This document shows, piece after piece, positions 17,065-25,848 of a DNA stretch of 64,000 nucleotides. The stretch spans positions 310,001 through 374,000 of the forward strand of contig NZ_JACDTY010000004.1 in assembly GCF_013520985.1 (NCBI RefSeq), given 5' to 3'. The notes below the pieces were generated by a model. That model was not told the DNA's origin, searched no databases, and saw nothing but the letters and a program-made list of their open reading frames with translations. The DNA comes from Mesorhizobium neociceri (GTDB lineage Bacteria > Pseudomonadota > Alphaproteobacteria > Rhizobiales > Rhizobiaceae). The position numbers and the translations under genes were made by a program. Position 1 is the stretch's first letter. Each line of letters begins with the position of its first letter.

Positions 17065-18156
17065 ATGGCCGATGTCGAACTGCGCAAGATTTCCAAGAGC
17101 TTTCAGAACCTGAAGGTCGTGCACGATATCGATCTCGAGATCGCCGAGGGCGAGTTCGTCGTCCTCGTCGGCCCCTCGGGCTGCGGCAAGTCGACGACGC
17201 TGCGCATGGTGGCGGGACTGGACCGGCCGAGCGGCGGCGAGATCCTTATCGGCGGCAGGCTGGTCAACAACATCCAGGCCAGGGATCGCGACATCGCGAT
17301 GGTCTTCCAGAGCTACGCGCTCTATCCGCAGATGACGGTGGCGCAGAACATGGCCTTCGGCCTGCGCATCCGCAAAGTGCCGGACGCGGAGGTAACACAA
17401 CGCATCGCCCGTGTCGCCGACATGCTCGATCTCAGCGAGCTTTTGCAGCGCAAGCCGCACCAGCTGTCCGGCGGGCAACGCCAGCGCGTTGCCATGGGCC
17501 GCGCCATGGTGCGCCAGCCGAAAGTGTTCCTGTTCGACGAGCCGCTTTCCAACCTCGACGCCAAGCTGCGCGGCAAGATGCGCGCCGAGATCAAAAGGCT
17601 GCACCAGATGGTCGCCACCACCACGGTCTACGTCACCCACGACCAGGTCGAAGCGATGACATTGGCCGACCGCGTCGTGGTGATGAACAAGGGGCGCATC
17701 GAACAGATCGGGCCGCCCAACGATCTCTACCATGAACCGGCCAGCCGCTTCGTCGCCGGCTTCATCGGCAGCCCCGGCATGAACTTCTTCAAATGCCGGC
17801 TGGAGGCGCACGGCGACAGGCTGGCGGTGGTGCTGGCGGACGGAACCGAACTCGCGGTGCCGGCTGCCCGCACCGCGCGCTATGCCGGCCATGTCGGGCG
17901 CGAACTGGAATTCGGCCTGCGTCCGGAGCACATCACCGAACGGCGCGAGCGGCCCGATGTCGTCGACATCAAGGCCGGTGTCGAAGTGGTCGAGCCGATG
18001 GGCATGGAGACGCTGCTGCATGTGCTGATTGCCGGCGGCGAGGCAACGGCTCGCATCGATCCCGCAGCGACGCCGAAGCCCGGCGAGACGGCGACGCTAG
18101 CGCTCGCCATGGCGCATATGCATCTGCTCGATCCCGAAAGCGGCAAGGTGCTCTGA
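17065..18156 (+). CDS. ABC sugar transporter ATP-binding protein (MalK/UgpC-type)
   Basis: A 363-residue ATPase. Walker A is GPSGCGKSTT (~residues 34-43), the signature is LSGGQRQRVAMGRAMVR, Walker B is VFLFDEPLSNLDAKLRG and the switch His is in VYVTHDQVEAMT. Residues ~240-363 form the C-terminal MalK regulatory OB-type domain (RPEHITERRERPD). It closes the operon 4 bp after the ROK gene and powers the two upstream permeases. Confidence 0.94.
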   Translation: MADVELRKISKSFQNLKVVHDIDLEIAEGEFVVLVGPSGCGKSTTLRMVAGLDRPSGGEILIGGRLVNNIQARDRDIAMVFQSYALYPQMTVAQNMAFGLRIRKVPDAEVTQRIARVADMLDLSELLQRKPHQLSGGQRQRVAMGRAMVRQPKVFLFDEPLSNLDAKLRGKMRAEIKRLHQMVATTTVYVTHDQVEAMTLADRVVVMNKGRIEQIGPPNDLYHEPASRFVAGFIGSPGMNFFKCRLEAHGDRLAVVLADGTELAVPAARTARYAGHVGRELEFGLRPEHITERRERPDVVDIKAGVEVVEPMGMETLLHVLIAGGEATARIDPAATPKPGETATLALAMAHMHLLDPESGKVL

Positions 18157-18221
18157 AATGCGAAGGCTCAGACGCCGGCCATAACCGGTCGGCCACACAT
18201 TCGCGTGTCGAAATGTAAAAA

Positions 18222-18252
18222 CAATATATTATCCGTTGACAAATATAATTTT
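18222..18252 (+). promoter_or_regulatory. AT-rich regulatory motif upstream of the PotABCD-type operon
   Basis: A ~30-bp AT-rich block containing AATATATTAT and GTTGACAAATATAAT. It matches closely a block at 22925-22958 in front of the FAH-hydrolase gene. The repeated core (GTTGACA flanked by ATAT arms) has partial dyad symmetry, as expected for a FadR-type GntR operator. It lies ~80 bp before the ATPase gene. Confidence 0.55.
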
Positions 18253-18334
18253 GGAGCGAATTTTTAGGTGCGGCGCCAGACAACCGTGATGGCCCTCGGG
18301 GTCATCTCCATGCAGTCCCAGGAATGTGCCGGTC

Positions 18335-19333
18335 ATGATCGACATCCACAGTGTGTCAAAATCCTTCGTGACCAGGGACGCCGATCCCGTCCATGCGCTG
18401 AACCAGGTCAGCCTCGAAATCTACGACAATGAGTTTTTCACGCTGCTCGGACCATCGGGCTGCGGCAAGACAACCCTTTTGCGCCTGATCGCCGGCTTCG
18501 AGGCGCCGAGCTCCGGCGCCATCCGCATCGCCGGCAATGATGTCGCTGCCCTGCCGCCGCAGAAGCGGCCGGTCAACACGGTGTTCCAGAGCTACGCGCT
18601 GTTCCCGCATATGAGCGTGGCCGAGAATGTCGCCTTCGGGCTGGAAATGCAGAACGCACCAAAATCGCTGATCGACGAGCGCGTCAGGGAAGCGCTGGAA
18701 ATGGTGCGGCTGGAAGGCTTCGCCACGCGGCGTCCGGCACAATTGTCCGGTGGCCAGCAGCAGCGCGTCGCGGTGGCGCGGGCTCTCGCTCCCAAGCCCA
18801 GCGTGCTTTTGCTCGACGAGCCGCTGTCGGCGCTCGACCTCAAACTGCGCAAGGGCATGCAGAGCGAATTGAAACGGCTGCAGCGCGAGACCGGCATCAC
18901 CTTCGTGCTGGTTACGCACGACCAGGAAGAGGCACTGGCCATGTCCGACCGCATCGCGGTGATGCGCAGCGGCGATGTGCTGCAGGTCGGCACGCCGAGG
19001 GACATCTACGACAATCCGCAGGATCGCTTCGTTGCCGACTTCATCGGCGAGTCCAACCTTTTGCCCGGCGCTGCCCTTGGCCGCGATCCGGCCAAAACCA
19101 TCGTCGTGCGGCCGGAACACATCGTGGTGTCGCCGGTATCGGACGGTGCCAAGGGACACGCCACGGGCGCTGTCTCCGCCATCACCTTCCTCGGCTCCGA
19201 CACGCTCTATGAGGTCGTACTGGAGGAGGGGGCGAAGCTGCATTCGCGCTCGCGCGGTGGCGCCGCGCTTTCGACAGGCGACAGGGTGATCGTCGACTGG
19301 GCGCGCGGCGTCGAACGCGAACTGGCGAACTGA
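18335..19333 (+). CDS. ABC transporter ATP-binding protein (PotA-type)
   Basis: A 332-residue ATPase of the spermidine/putrescine/iron class. Walker A is [11 protein letters not shown] (~residues 37-47), the signature is [16 protein letters not shown], Walker B is [16 protein letters not shown] and the His loop is [15 protein letters not shown]. The C terminus is a TOBE-like domain ([10 protein letters not shown]). The start is the ATG at 18335, with AGGA 11 bp upstream; a GTG at 18326 is also possible. It opens a four-gene operon with two permeases and a PotD-like binding protein. Confidence 0.92.
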   Translation: MIDIHSVSKSFVTRDADPVHALNQVSLEIYDNEFFTLLGPSGCGKTTLLRLIAGFEAPSSGAIRIAGNDVAALPPQKRPVNTVFQSYALFPHMSVAENVAFGLEMQNAPKSLIDERVREALEMVRLEGFATRRPAQLSGGQQQRVAVARALAPKPSVLLLDEPLSALDLKLRKGMQSELKRLQRETGITFVLVTHDQEEALAMSDRIAVMRSGDVLQVGTPRDIYDNPQDRFVADFIGESNLLPGAALGRDPAKTIVVRPEHIVVSPVSDGAKGHATGAVSAITFLGSDTLYEVVLEEGAKLHSRSRGGAALSTGDRVIVDWARGVERELAN

Positions 19334-19334
19334 G

Positions 19335-20204
19335 ATGGGTCCGAACCGCACCTGGCTCCTGATTGCGCCGGCCATGCTGGTCATCGGCATCTTCATGGTG
19401 CTGCCGCTGTTGCTGGCGGTCGGCTATTCCTTCATGACCGCCAATCCCTATGGCGGCGTCACCGCGCCGGCGACCTTCGATGCCTATCTGCAGTTCCTCT
19501 ATCAGCGCGATTTCGACGACAGCCTGGTGTTTTCGCCGAGCTACGCGCTGATCATCCTGCGCTCGATTTATCTCGCCATGGCCACCACCTTGATCTGCCT
19601 CGTGCTCGGCCTGCCGGTTGCCTGGTACATCGTCTGCCAGACACCGGAGCGCAGACGCATCCTTCTATTTGCCGTCACGCTGCCGTTCTGGATCAACACG
19701 CTGATCCGCACCTATTGCTGGATCCTGATCCTGCGCGATGAAGGGCTGGCGAATGGCGCATTGCGCCATGCCGGCATCATCTCCGATCCGCTGCCGCTGC
19801 TCTACAATGACGGCTCGATCCTGCTCGGCCTCGTCTACACTTTCCTGCCCTTCATGGTGCTGCCGATCTATTCGACGCTGGAGCGCATCGATGCCCGGCT
19901 GATCGAGGCCGCGCACGATCTCTATGCCAGCCGCGCCGCCGTCTTCCGCCGCATCGTCTGGCCGCTGGCGCGGCCCGGCGCGCTGGCCGGCGCCACGCTG
20001 GTCTTCGCACCGGCACTGGGTTCGTTCCTGGCGCCCGACCTGCTCGGCGGCGGCAAGAAGCTGCTCATCGGCAGCCTGATCCAGATGCAGTTCACCTCGT
20101 CGCGCAACTGGCCGTTTGGCGCGGCACTCTCGACGGTGGTGACGGTCGTCGTGCTGACCGTCTTCGTCATCCGCTCGCGCCGGGCACAGGAGGAACGGGG
20201 ATGA
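19335..20204 (+). CDS. ABC transporter permease (PotB-type)
   Basis: A 289-residue membrane protein with about six helices and the PotB-type topology. The EAA loop is seen as EAAHDLYASRAAVFRRIVWPLARPGALAG (~residues 195-223, quoted in part). The FWINTLIRTYCWILILRDEG region is typical of polyamine-class permeases. Its ATG follows the ATPase stop by one base and its end overlaps the next permease by 4 bp, so the operon is tightly coupled. Confidence 0.92.
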   Translation: MGPNRTWLLIAPAMLVIGIFMVLPLLLAVGYSFMTANPYGGVTAPATFDAYLQFLYQRDFDDSLVFSPSYALIILRSIYLAMATTLICLVLGLPVAWYIVCQTPERRRILLFAVTLPFWINTLIRTYCWILILRDEGLANGALRHAGIISDPLPLLYNDGSILLGLVYTFLPFMVLPIYSTLERIDARLIEAAHDLYASRAAVFRRIVWPLARPGALAGATLVFAPALGSFLAPDLLGGGKKLLIGSLIQMQFTSSRNWPFGAALSTVVTVVVLTVFVIRSRRAQEERG

Positions 20205-21004
20205 ACGGTGCAAAGCCCTTCGACTGGCGCCATACGCCCGGCCTGTCTGCCTACACAGCGCTGATATTCCTGTTCTTCTACGCGCCGCTGCTGATCCTGG
20301 TGATCTATGCCTTCAACTCGAGCCGGCTTGTCACGGTGTGGGCCGGCTTCAGCTTCAAATGGTTCGTCGCAGTCGCCAACAATGGCGCGATCCGCGACGC
20401 TGCCTACAACAGCGTCATCATCGCCATCGTCGCCACCATCGCGTCGACGGCGATCGCCACGGCCGGCGCGATCGCGCTGGAACGCGGCCGGCTGCGCTTC
20501 GGGCGAGGCGCTGCCACCGCGCTGATCGCGATGCCGCTGGTGGTGCCCGAGATCGTCGTGGCGATCACCACGCTGATCTTCTTTTCCGGGCTCGGCATGC
20601 ATCATGGGCTCTTCAATCTGATGATCGCCCACACCGTCTTCTGCATCCCGTTCGCGCTGCTGCCGATCCAGGCGCGGCTGCGCGACATGGGCGGCACGCT
20701 GGAAGAGGCGGGACGCGACCTCTATGCCGACGAGTGGCGGCTGTTCCGACGCGTCACGCTGCCCTTGCTGCTGCCTGCGATCTCGGCCGGCGCCATCATG
20801 GCCTTCGTCGTCTCGCTCGACGATTTCCTGATCTCGATGATGGTATCGAGCGCGGGCTCGACCACGCTGCCCGTCTACATCTACGGCATGATGCGGCTTG
20901 GCGTGACGCCGGAGGTCAACGCCATCTCCACCATCCTGCTTGCTGTTTCCATCGTCTTCGTCGCCGCGGCCCTGCTCATCGGACGACGAAACAAGCTTGC
21001 CTAG
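20201..21004 (+). CDS. ABC transporter permease (PotC-type)
   Basis: A 267-residue permease with six predicted helices. The start FYAPLLILVIYAFNSSR and the EAGRDLYADEWRLFRRVTLP EAA loop (~residues 169-188) are typical of PotC. It also has the VSLDDFLISMMVSS segment common in polyamine permeases. It overlaps PotB by 4 bp (ATGA) and is followed 27 bp later by the binding-protein gene. Confidence 0.92.
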   Translation: MNGAKPFDWRHTPGLSAYTALIFLFFYAPLLILVIYAFNSSRLVTVWAGFSFKWFVAVANNGAIRDAAYNSVIIAIVATIASTAIATAGAIALERGRLRFGRGAATALIAMPLVVPEIVVAITTLIFFSGLGMHHGLFNLMIAHTVFCIPFALLPIQARLRDMGGTLEEAGRDLYADEWRLFRRVTLPLLLPAISAGAIMAFVVSLDDFLISMMVSSAGSTTLPVYIYGMMRLGVTPEVNAISTILLAVSIVFVAAALLIGRRNKLA

Positions 21005-21031
21005 AAATAAGAAAACCAGAGGAGAACGACC

Positions 21032-22078
21032 ATGACCAAATGGAAAGAAGGATTTTCGTCACTAGCCCTTGCTGCAGCCATGCTGGGAGCTATCAGCACC
21101 AGCGCGCTCGCCGATGCCGGCGAGCTGCACATCTACAACTGGACCGACTACACGTCGGACGAGATGATCAAGAAGTTCGAGGCCGAGACCGGTATCAAGG
21201 TCACCATCGACACCTATGATTCCAACGAGACCGCACTTGCCAAGCTGAGTTCGGGCGCTGCCGGCTATGACGTGATGATCATCAGCAACGACTTCGTGCC
21301 GATCTTCGTCAAGCAGAAGCTGTTCCAGGAGGTCGACGCAGGCGCGATGCCGAACTTCAAGAACGTCGATGCGAAGTGGCAGCACCGGCCCTGGGATCCG
21401 GATGCGAAATACACCGTGCCATGGGTGTGGGGCACCACCTCCTATTCCGTCGATACCGCCATCTACAAGGGGCCGACAGACAGTTTGAAGCCGCTGTTCG
21501 ATCCGCCCGCGGAGCTGAAAGGCAAGGTCGGCATGTTCGGTTCGCCGACCGAGGTGATGTCGCTGGCGCTGGTCTATCTCGGCAAGGATCAGTGCAACAG
21601 CAATCCGGCTGACCTCAAGGAACTCAACGCCTTGCTCGAGGCGCAGAAACCCTTTGTCAAAGTCTACAATTCCGACGGCATCGTCGAGCGCCAGGTTGCC
21701 GGCGAGACGGTCATGCACGAGCAGTGGTCCGGCAAGGCGCTGGCGACACGCCAGCAGAAATCAACCGTCAAATATGTCTATCCCAAGGAAGGTGTTGTCG
21801 GCTGGATGGACAATGTCGCCGTGCCGACCAGCGCACCCAATGTCGAGAACGCGAAAAAATTTCTCAACTTCCTGATGGACCCGGAAAACATCGCGCTGCA
21901 GCAGAAATACACCGGCTACCAGAGCGCCATCGCCGGATCGAACAAGTTCCTGGCGGCCGACATTGGCGGCTCGCCGGAGTTCAATCCGCCTGCGGATCTG
22001 AAGATCTCGTTCGCGCCGTCATGCGACGAGAAGGCGATCCGCGCCTATGACCGGATCTGGACCAATCTGCGCCAGTAG
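21032..22078 (+). CDS. ABC transporter solute-binding protein (PotD-like)
   Basis: A 348-residue periplasmic protein with a signal peptide (cleavage near ALA-DAG, ~residue 28). The mature N terminus ELHIYNWTDYTSDEMIKKFEAETGI is characteristic of the PotD/PotF family, as is PWVWGTTSYSVD. GAGGAG-type ribosome site upstream. PotD-like proteins in rhizobia bind polyamines but also opines, amino-acid derivatives or other cations, and the linked amidohydrolase and FAH hydrolase do not look like polyamine catabolism, so the ligand is open. A strong terminator follows. Confidence 0.9.
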   Translation: MTKWKEGFSSLALAAAMLGAISTSALADAGELHIYNWTDYTSDEMIKKFEAETGIKVTIDTYDSNETALAKLSSGAAGYDVMIISNDFVPIFVKQKLFQEVDAGAMPNFKNVDAKWQHRPWDPDAKYTVPWVWGTTSYSVDTAIYKGPTDSLKPLFDPPAELKGKVGMFGSPTEVMSLALVYLGKDQCNSNPADLKELNALLEAQKPFVKVYNSDGIVERQVAGETVMHEQWSGKALATRQQKSTVKYVYPKEGVVGWMDNVAVPTSAPNVENAKKFLNFLMDPENIALQQKYTGYQSAIAGSNKFLAADIGGSPEFNPPADLKISFAPSCDEKAIRAYDRIWTNLRQ

Positions 22079-22086
22079 TTGTGACG

Positions 22087-22126
22087 CAAAACGCCGCTCG
22101 TTTGCATGGGCGGCGTTTTGTTTTTC
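22087..22126 (+). terminator. Intrinsic terminator of the PotABCD-type operon
   Basis: A perfect 11-bp GC-rich stem (22087-22097 with 22110-22120, CAAAACGCCGC and its complement) with a 12-base loop is followed at once by TTTTT. It begins 9 bp after the binding-protein stop, and on the other strand it also lies just beyond the GntR gene end. Confidence 0.9.
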
Positions 22127-22150
22127 TCGGGAGGAATTCGAGATGAAACG

Positions 22151-22852
22151 CTACGCCCGCACCGTCGTCTTTGCCGCCGGCAGGTCGGAGACCTCCGCTG
22201 CCAGCAGGATGTCGGTGGTGACAGCCAGATGCGCCGCCAGCAATTCGGCCGCCTTCTCGGCGTTGCGATCGAGCACGGCAGTGGCGAGGTCCTGATGTTC
22301 CTTGCTGATGTTGCGAGCTCTTGGCGCCAGCGAGACCGATCGGCGGCGGTAGCGCTCGCTCTGGTCATAAAGCTGGTCGCGCAGGCGCAGCAGCCAGTGG
22401 CTGTCGCAGCCGGCAACCAGCGCCTTGTGGAAGGCGGCATGCGCGGTCGCCCATTCGTCGCTCGAATGCACCGGATCGTCGGGCGTGTGTTCGGGCGTGC
22501 GCGACAGCCGGTGGAGTGCTGCGACCAGTTGCGATTCCCAGGCGACGTCGCCGACCTCGATGGCGCGCCGGATGCACAAAGTCTCGATCTGGATGCGCGT
22601 CTTGGTGAGGTCGAGCAGGTCCTCTGCCGAGATAGGTGCGGCACGAAAGCCGCGCTGCGGTTCGGCCACGACAAGGCCTTCCGAGGTCAGCCGCGACAGC
22701 GCCTCGCGGATGGCGCCAAGGCTGACCGACAGCCTGTCGCAGAGTTCCTGGACCTTGAGCCGGCTGCCGGGCGCGATCCGGCACGACAACAGGTCGGCAC
22801 GCAGATCCTCATACGCGCCCTGAGTGAGATTGATCGAGCCTTCCCTAGCCAT
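22151..22852 (-). CDS. GntR-family transcriptional regulator (FadR/FCD subfamily)
   Basis: A 233-residue regulator. Residues ~8-72 are the GntR winged helix (LLSCRIAPGSRLKVQELCDRL, SLGAIREALSRLTSEGLVV), and residues ~85-215 are an all-helical FCD ligand-binding domain with its metal/ligand positions (DEWATAHAAFHKALVAGCDS). It is transcribed away from the FAH-hydrolase gene and tail-to-tail with the transporter operon. The same AT-rich motif occurs upstream of both flanking operons, so it is the probable repressor of uptake and catabolism of one compound. Confidence 0.92.
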   Translation of the reverse strand: MAREGSINLTQGAYEDLRADLLSCRIAPGSRLKVQELCDRLSVSLGAIREALSRLTSEGLVVAEPQRGFRAAPISAEDLLDLTKTRIQIETLCIRRAIEVGDVAWESQLVAALHRLSRTPEHTPDDPVHSSDEWATAHAAFHKALVAGCDSHWLLRLRDQLYDQSERYRRRSVSLAPRARNISKEHQDLATAVLDRNAEKAAELLAAHLAVTTDILLAAEVSDLPAAKTTVRA

Positions 22853-22924
22853 TCGCTTGCCCGCGGCCGAATCCGTTCATTGAGGAGCCTTGATACATTA
22901 TCTCAGCCAGAAATCAGAATGCAA

Positions 22925-22958
22925 AATAATATATTCTCTGTTGACAGATATATAATTT
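22925..22958 (+). promoter_or_regulatory. Candidate FadR-type operator upstream of FAH-hydrolase operon
   Basis: An AT-rich block with the dyad TCTGT-TG-ACAGA at 22937-22948 and ATAT-rich arms. It is the second copy of the motif at 18222-18252. It lies between the GntR gene start (22852) and the hydrolase start (22998), so binding could control both. Confidence 0.6.
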
Positions 22959-22997
22959 CTCAACAAAGTCCAGCCTTCACCAACGAGGATGTGGCCA

Positions 22998-23882
22998 GTG
23001 CGATTTGCAGCTTATAAATCGCCGCGGGGACCTGGGCTGGCGATTGCCTTGCCGGCAGGCGAGTTCCGCGGCATCGACGCCAGCGATGCGATGTTTCCGG
23101 GATGGCTCGACGAACTGATCGCCGAGGGCGGTCAGGCGCTGCAGCTGGCAGCCGAGCGGCTGGCCTGCGGGCGGCGCATCGATGCGAACGCGGTCGAATG
23201 GCTGCCGCCGATCTCGACGCCCGGCAAGATCATCTGCGTCGGCCTCAACTATGTCGACCATTCGATCGAAAGCGGTTTTACGCCGCCGGCCTATCCGACC
23301 TTGTTCGCCCGCTTCTCGACCAGCCTGATCGGCCATGGCGCGGCCATCCGCCGTCCCGAAGCCTCGATCCAGCTCGACTATGAGGGCGAGATGGTGGCGA
23401 TCATCGGTAAGGCCGGCCGGCACATCGCGCTGGATAGAGCGCTCAGCCATGTCGCCGGCTATTCCATCTTCAACGATGCCTCCATCCGCGACTTTCAGAC
23501 CAAGTCGCCGCAATGGACGGTCGGCAAGAACTTCGACGGCACCGGCTCGTTCGGACCGATCTTCGTCACGGCGGACGAGTTGCCGCCCGGCGGCAAGGGC
23601 CTGCGCATCCAGACACGGCTCAATGGCGAGATCGTGCAAAACGCCTCGACCAACGACATGATCTTCGATGTCGCCTCGCTGATCTCGATCATCAGCGAAG
23701 CCATCACGCTTGAGCCCGGCGACATTCTCGTCACCGGCACGCCTGCCGGTGTCGGCATGGCGCGCAAGCCGCAGTTGTTCATGAAGCATGGCGATGTCTG
23801 TGAAATCGAGCTCGAAGGCGTCGGCATCCTGTCCAATGTCGTGGCCGACGACGTCACTGCGGCCCGAGCCGTCAACCAATAA
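22998..23882 (+). CDS. Fumarylacetoacetate hydrolase (FAH) family protein
   Basis: A 294-residue FAH-fold hydrolase/isomerase. The C-terminal domain has GKIICVGLNYVDHS (~residues 73-86), the metal-ligand region LDYEGEMVAIIGK, NDASIRDFQ, KNFDGTGSFGP and PGDILVTGTPAGVG. Such enzymes cleave or decarboxylate beta-keto acids and related compounds with Mg2+ or Mn2+. The start is set at the GTG at 22998 because GAGG lies 9 bp before it and family members begin MRFA; the ATG at 22989 is too close to that site. The amidohydrolase gene follows after 27 bp, pointing to one catabolic operon. Confidence 0.9.
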   Translation: MRFAAYKSPRGPGLAIALPAGEFRGIDASDAMFPGWLDELIAEGGQALQLAAERLACGRRIDANAVEWLPPISTPGKIICVGLNYVDHSIESGFTPPAYPTLFARFSTSLIGHGAAIRRPEASIQLDYEGEMVAIIGKAGRHIALDRALSHVAGYSIFNDASIRDFQTKSPQWTVGKNFDGTGSFGPIFVTADELPPGGKGLRIQTRLNGEIVQNASTNDMIFDVASLISIISEAITLEPGDILVTGTPAGVGMARKPQLFMKHGDVCEIELEGVGILSNVVADDVTAARAVNQ

Positions 23883-23909
23883 CCCCGCCAACTCCGAAAG
23901 GACGAAGTC

Positions 23910-25184
23910 ATGACAAGAGTGATGTTTCGAAATGCCATGATCTGGGACGGCACCGGCGCCGATGCCTTTCCGGCCGATCTGCTGGTCGACAATGGCCGCA
24001 TTGTCACCATCGCGCGTACACCCGGCCAATTGTCGGGCGAGGGCGCGACGACCGTCGAATGCCGCGGCATGACGCTGATGCCGGGCCTGGTCGAAGGCCA
24101 TGCCCATATCTCCTTCGGCGGCGCGATCAAGGATTCCGATCTCGGCCTGATCCCGCCCGAGGAACATCTTCTGCTCACCATGCGCAACGCCAAGACCTTG
24201 CTCGACCATGGCTTCACCAGCGCCTACAGCGCCGCGACCTCGAAGCTGAGGCTCGACATCGTCATCCGCAACGAGATCAATGCCGGCCGCCTGCCAGGCC
24301 CGCGCATGCGTGCCGGCAGTCCGGAGATCACGGTCACCGGCGGCCTCGGCGACGAGCGCCAGCAGCATATGTATCACGAGAGCTTCGGCATGATCGCCGA
24401 CGGCATCGAGGAGATCACCAAGGCGGTGCGGCTGTGCTGCCGCGAAGGCGCCGATAACATCAAGATCAACATCTCCGGCGATGATCTGAGCCCTGCGGCG
24501 CATGGCGGCCTGACCGTCATGAGCGAGGCCGAGGTGATGACGGCGGTGTCGGTGGCGCGCGACTTCGGCAAGAAGATCAACTGCCATGCCCGAGCCGCCG
24601 GTTCGGTGAAGCGCGCGGTGAAATGCGGCGTCGACGTCATTTACCACTGCGAATCCGCCGACGAAGAAGCGCTCGACGCGCTGGAATCAGCCAAGGACCG
24701 CATCTTCGTCGGCCCGGCCATCGGCATCATCTACGGCACGCTCTACGAGGGCGAGCCCTTCGGCTTCACGCATGAGATGGCGGTGAAGTTCGGCATGCAG
24801 CGCATCCTCGACGACAGCCGCAAGGTCTACACCGAATTGCGCAAGCGCGGCGTGCGGGCGCTGATCGGCGGCGACTATGGTTTCGCACAGACGCCACAAG
24901 GCACCAACGCGCGCGATCTCAAACACTTCGTCGATCTGCTGGGCTATTCACCGAGCGAAGCCTTGCAGTGCGGCACGCGGCTCGGCGGCCAGGTGATGGG
25001 TCTCGGCGACGAACTCGGCATGGTCAAGGAAGGCTTCATCGCCGACCTTCTGCTGGTCAATGGCGACCCGCTGAAGGACCTCGACATGATGGTGCATGAG
25101 AAGAACCTCATCGTCATCATGAAGGATGGCGAGCTCTACAAGGACCAGTCGGCCTCCGTCGCTTCGCAGCGGCAAGCGGCTTAG
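23910..25184 (+). CDS. Amidohydrolase-superfamily protein (imidazolonepropionase/Xaa-Pro dipeptidase-like)
   Basis: A 424-residue metal-dependent hydrolase. Metal-site motifs are in order: GLVEGHAHISFGG (HxH, ~residue 64), a Lys in DNIKINISGDD that could be the carboxylated bridge (~187), CHARA (~228), YHCE (~248) and Asp in GGDYGF (~323). This set suits a binuclear amidohydrolase acting on a cyclic amide or N-acyl bond. An AAAGGA ribosome site lies upstream. With the FAH hydrolase and a PotD-type importer under a shared GntR motif, it probably opens or deacylates the imported compound; the substrate is not known. Confidence 0.88.
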   Translation: MTRVMFRNAMIWDGTGADAFPADLLVDNGRIVTIARTPGQLSGEGATTVECRGMTLMPGLVEGHAHISFGGAIKDSDLGLIPPEEHLLLTMRNAKTLLDHGFTSAYSAATSKLRLDIVIRNEINAGRLPGPRMRAGSPEITVTGGLGDERQQHMYHESFGMIADGIEEITKAVRLCCREGADNIKINISGDDLSPAAHGGLTVMSEAEVMTAVSVARDFGKKINCHARAAGSVKRAVKCGVDVIYHCESADEEALDALESAKDRIFVGPAIGIIYGTLYEGEPFGFTHEMAVKFGMQRILDDSRKVYTELRKRGVRALIGGDYGFAQTPQGTNARDLKHFVDLLGYSPSEALQCGTRLGGQVMGLGDELGMVKEGFIADLLLVNGDPLKDLDMMVHEKNLIVIMKDGELYKDQSASVASQRQAA

Positions 25185-25195
25185 GCCCAGGCATC

Positions 25196-25714
25196 ATGCA
25201 GCCCGCGGTTCCGATCGATGTCGATGACACCAGCGGCATCTGGCGGACCGACGGGCTGCCCATGGTCTATTTGCCCAGGCATTTCCTGGTGAACAACCAT
25301 CTCGCGGTCGAGGCAGCCCTCGGCCGCGAGGCGTATCGCGCCATCCTGCGCGCATCGACAGCGAAATCCGCCATCGAATGGTGCGAGGCGCAGGTGCGGG
25401 TCAAAGGCCTCGACCCAGAGGCAACCTTCCGCCACTATTTCCAGCGCCTGTCGCAACGCGGCTGGGGCCAGTTCTCGATCGACGTGCTGGATGTCGCCAA
25501 GCGCCGCGGCAGCATCAGCCTGAAGAATTCCATCTTCGCCCTGGAAGCAGGCCAGCAGAGGGAACAGCGAGTCTGCTACATGTTCGAAGGCTTCGTCACC
25601 GGCGCCTTCTCGTTCCTGCTCGGCCTTGCGGATTCAACACAGGTCGAATGCGAGGAGACCTACTGCGCCTGCGATGGCCGGCAGGGCCATTGCCGTTTCG
25701 ACTTCGCGGCGTAA
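25196..25714 (+). CDS. V4R-like small protein (DUF5943-type)
   Basis: A 172-residue protein starting 11 bp after the amidohydrolase stop. Its last ~100 residues resemble a V4R (4-vinyl reductase) domain: GFVTGAFSFLLG followed by a cysteine-rich end, CEETYCACDGRQGHCRF, which matches the V4R metal/ligand pattern. V4R domains bind small hydrophobic molecules or metals and often act as sensors. No DNA-binding part is present, so it may bind an intermediate or act as an accessory enzyme. Family name is from memory; function is unassigned. Confidence 0.7.
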   Translation: MQPAVPIDVDDTSGIWRTDGLPMVYLPRHFLVNNHLAVEAALGREAYRAILRASTAKSAIEWCEAQVRVKGLDPEATFRHYFQRLSQRGWGQFSIDVLDVAKRRGSISLKNSIFALEAGQQREQRVCYMFEGFVTGAFSFLLGLADSTQVECEETYCACDGRQGHCRFDFAA

Positions 25715-25848
25715 CACGCCGGTTGTCAGCCGATTGCACCCGTGCATAGAGTTTGTTGACACGATGGAACACAGTGGCATTGCCACGAGTGGAACGACGG
25801 CCCTACAAACGCCTGACGACGAATTCTCAGGATAGGGCAGGGGCTACT

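Noticed and set aside
18237..18251. TTGACA followed by TATAAT as a sigma-70 promoter
   Set aside because: The two boxes are only about 3 bp apart, so they cannot be paired -35 and -10 elements; the conserved block fits an operator better.
22977..24647. Long minus-strand frame (556 codons) opposite the FAH and amidohydrolase genes
   Set aside because: The plus strand carries complete catalytic motifs; the antisense frame has none.
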